This document shows positions 62,235 to 64,000 of a stretch of DNA of 64,000 nucleotides, piece after piece. Origin of the DNA: Actinernus sp. WN-2022 (taxonomy: Eukaryota; Cnidaria; Anthozoa; Actiniaria; Actinernidae); the NCBI GenBank assembly GCA_030867875.1, contig JAOWCC010001634.1, forward strand, positions 8,417,877-8,481,876. The letters run 5' to 3'. The position numbers were made by a program, and so were the translations under genes. The notes under the pieces were generated by a model. That model was not told the origin of the DNA and searched no databases. It worked only from the letters and a program-made list of their open reading frames with translations. The stretch's first letter is position 1, and each line of letters opens with the position of its first letter.

Positions 62235-64000
62235 CCAAATCTGCAGGCCGTTTTTGTTTGGTGCAACAAAATTTCTGCGCATGCGTTAAATTGTGCATTA
62301 ATTGTATGGTCACGCTTTGTGATGGTCGTGATGTTTCTCAGATTTTACCCATTTTTCTGAGTTCGTCCTGATCTTGATTTGGGCCGAATGGATGAAATAC
62401 GAGAAAAATATCATATCAAGTGCTTCCAAGAGAAGACTGGAAAACAAAGAAAGCTAAATTTCGAAGAAATAGATATTGGAATCTCGGCTGTGCTGCATTT
62501 AAAACATCCGAGGAGAACATCTTATTTTGGGTGAAGGCACTTCAAGACCAATATTATGAGTCTCTTAAAAACTGTCAGTGATTTACCGTAAGTTGGATCG
62601 ACCACTTAAATGAGGCAGAGACACAGTCAGAGAGTATTGAGATCAAGTTATTTCGTTCCAGCGAAGATAATTGACCTAGCGGAAACGGTTCAAGATGTCG
62701 AAGGATTTTTACTTATAACCATCCACGTCTACTTAACAACAGGAGTAGTTATGTGCCAAAGCACCGCATACGAGGCATGGGCAAAGATTGAGTTTCCCAG
62801 ATTACAGATGAAAGTAGAGAACTTAATGAATCTTAAAGATACTTCGGAGTCGTTGGATGAAGAACAGAGGTCACGCGCGACATGCTTGAGAACATGTTCA
62901 ACACTTTATGTTATACTAAGAAAACAAAACAAGTTACAGAGCCTGCAAGTTCACAAGTCAATGAAAAACCCCTGTAGTTTTGGATCAACATATCCTTGAA
63001 ACTCCAAAAGCAACACATACACATGAGTCAAATTCAAAACGGAAGAGACGGAATTCTTTAGATTCTTCACGAGGGTAGCTACGAGGCGGCGATCAGCGAA
63101 CTTGATAAAGAACAGTAGAGAGCTCCATCACAGGATGGACAGGATACAACTTATCATTTGGGACAAATATAAACATACATTTGAGACAATCATCTATTAG
63201 TACTCGGAACCTGCAGTATAACAGAACAGCAGACTAAATTGCAAACGTGTGTTACATGAATAAGTAGTGTTTACAGTAAAAGGTGATACGAGAAAAAACA
63301 AAAAATATTAAATTACATATATATACTAGGCCAATATATAGGGGAGCAGAGAATGAAAGTCACCGCGCTACCGGCCACTCCTAAAGACTGCTAATATTCA
63401 GCTAATAATTCTTCCCTTTGGTTATTACTAAGAGGATTTCAAATGGAAGTGTATTTCATCTTCAATCTCATGTGGCCCGAGTGAAAGCCCAGATGGGCTC
63501 TTGTTTATTTTTTTGTTGGGTGTCGCAAAATTTATGCGCATGCGTTAAAGGTCAAGTTCACCACCAATCAGATCGCACTGTGCTGGTCACGTAACACTCG
63601 CCAGGTTAATTTATTTACATAATTTAATACAGTAAATCAAAATGGTCGACCCGCGAGGGCGAAAGCCTTCCAACAGGCTCAGGATATTTCAACTGGCGCT
63701 CTTGTTGACCATAAAAATACATGAACTACGTAATACATTCGATCAGCGCTGTCTGGACAGATCCAATGTACATTTAGAAACGTAAGCGAAATACAATATC
63801 CAAACACGTTTGGATATCAACGGGTATCGAATTATAATCAAAGGTTAGATTTCGTCAGGCGCGCTCAGATAAGAAATTTCAAAGCTCTCAGACTAGGCGA
63901 GACAAGGAGATATCAATTTCAATGAGTCATTGTCAGAAATCTATTCCATCGTGGGCAATTATGCAATACAACCTAAATTTGGGTCAGGTCTTGTACAGCT
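62235..64000. other. Repeat-flanked sequence, no gene recognised
   Basis: TTTTTGTTTGGTGCAACAAA...GCGCATGCGTTAAA (62250) and TTTTTGTTGGGTGTCGCAAA...GCGCATGCGTTAAA (63509) are direct repeats about 1.26 kb apart, each beside a CTCGGG hairpin. A 129-codon plus frame at 62610-62999 looks weakly protein-like but matches nothing I know. The inverted interspersed repeat copy at 63080-63235 is annotated separately. Confidence 0.4.
63080..63235. repeat. Interspersed repeat, copy 2 (inverted to 35871-36080)
   Basis: GAGGCGGCGATCAGCGA, TCCATCACAGGATGGACAGG, ATCTATTAGTACTCGGAACC and GCAGTATAACAGAACAGCAG follow in the reverse order of copy 1. Confidence 0.75.

Overview
The window is a stretch of AT-rich animal genome, probably from a marine invertebrate and perhaps a cnidarian. 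Pointers are eukaryotic splice sites, CR1/Jockey-like non-LTR retrotransposons, a discoidin-domain exon, many foldback elements and MITEs, and no prokaryotic operons or Shine-Dalgarno sites. The host assignment is an inference from gene style only. Most of the window is mobile DNA nested in mobile DNA.

1-30.2 kb. A protein-primed type DNA polymerase B gene from one mobile element (called the 'old PolB element' here) lies on the minus strand. It has been broken apart: the N-terminal half is at 28.6-29.9 kb, the middle at 22.5-23.25 kb and the C-terminal half at 1.66-3.25 kb. A ~5.3 kb composite of foldback sequences separates the first two pieces. A complete 19,223 bp Polinton/Maverick (adintovirus-like) element at 3247-22469 separates the last two. 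A second, partial tandem copy of the old PolB gene (1-1566) lacks the Polinton and therefore preserves the empty target site, which proves a 6 bp target duplication (TGTCGC).

The Polinton (3247-22469) is GC-rich and looks complete. It has ~335 bp terminal inverted repeats starting 5'-AG. A spliced PolB gene with an acidic N-terminal exon runs rightwards (7407-12420). A minus-strand set of genes runs leftwards from the right end: integrase with chromodomain, a putative penton/minor capsid protein and a shrunken paralogue of it, a membrane/basic minor virion protein, major capsid protein, adenain-like protease, FtsK/HerA-type packaging ATPase, a second minor virion-type protein, two small basic proteins and several unassigned proteins. 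PolB and this gene set converge on nearly abutting poly(A) signals at 12.45 kb. Left of PolB, and divergent from it, is a minus-strand spliced cassette (4.7-6.6 kb): short leader exons followed by three alternative, same-phase, cysteine-rich terminal exons, resembling an alternatively spliced early region. The PolB intron carries a perfect Pol III B-box with a T-run terminator, a candidate VA-RNA-like transcript. Integrase and TIRs would serve integration, PolB replication, and protease, ATPase and capsid proteins virion assembly and packaging.

30.2-64 kb. Ordinary host repeat landscape: a relic of a protein-kinase ATP-binding loop next to the old PolB element, a ~223 bp palindromic satellite, an LTR-type primer binding site, several decayed non-LTR retrotransposons (one split by a foldback element with a TAA target duplication, one sitting inside another TIR element), a discoidin-domain exon of a probable host gene, and a ~1.9 kb minisatellite built on CACGTG. 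Much of 36-42 kb and 47-53 kb shows no recognisable gene.

All calls come from reading the sequence and supplied translations; no database or folding software was run.
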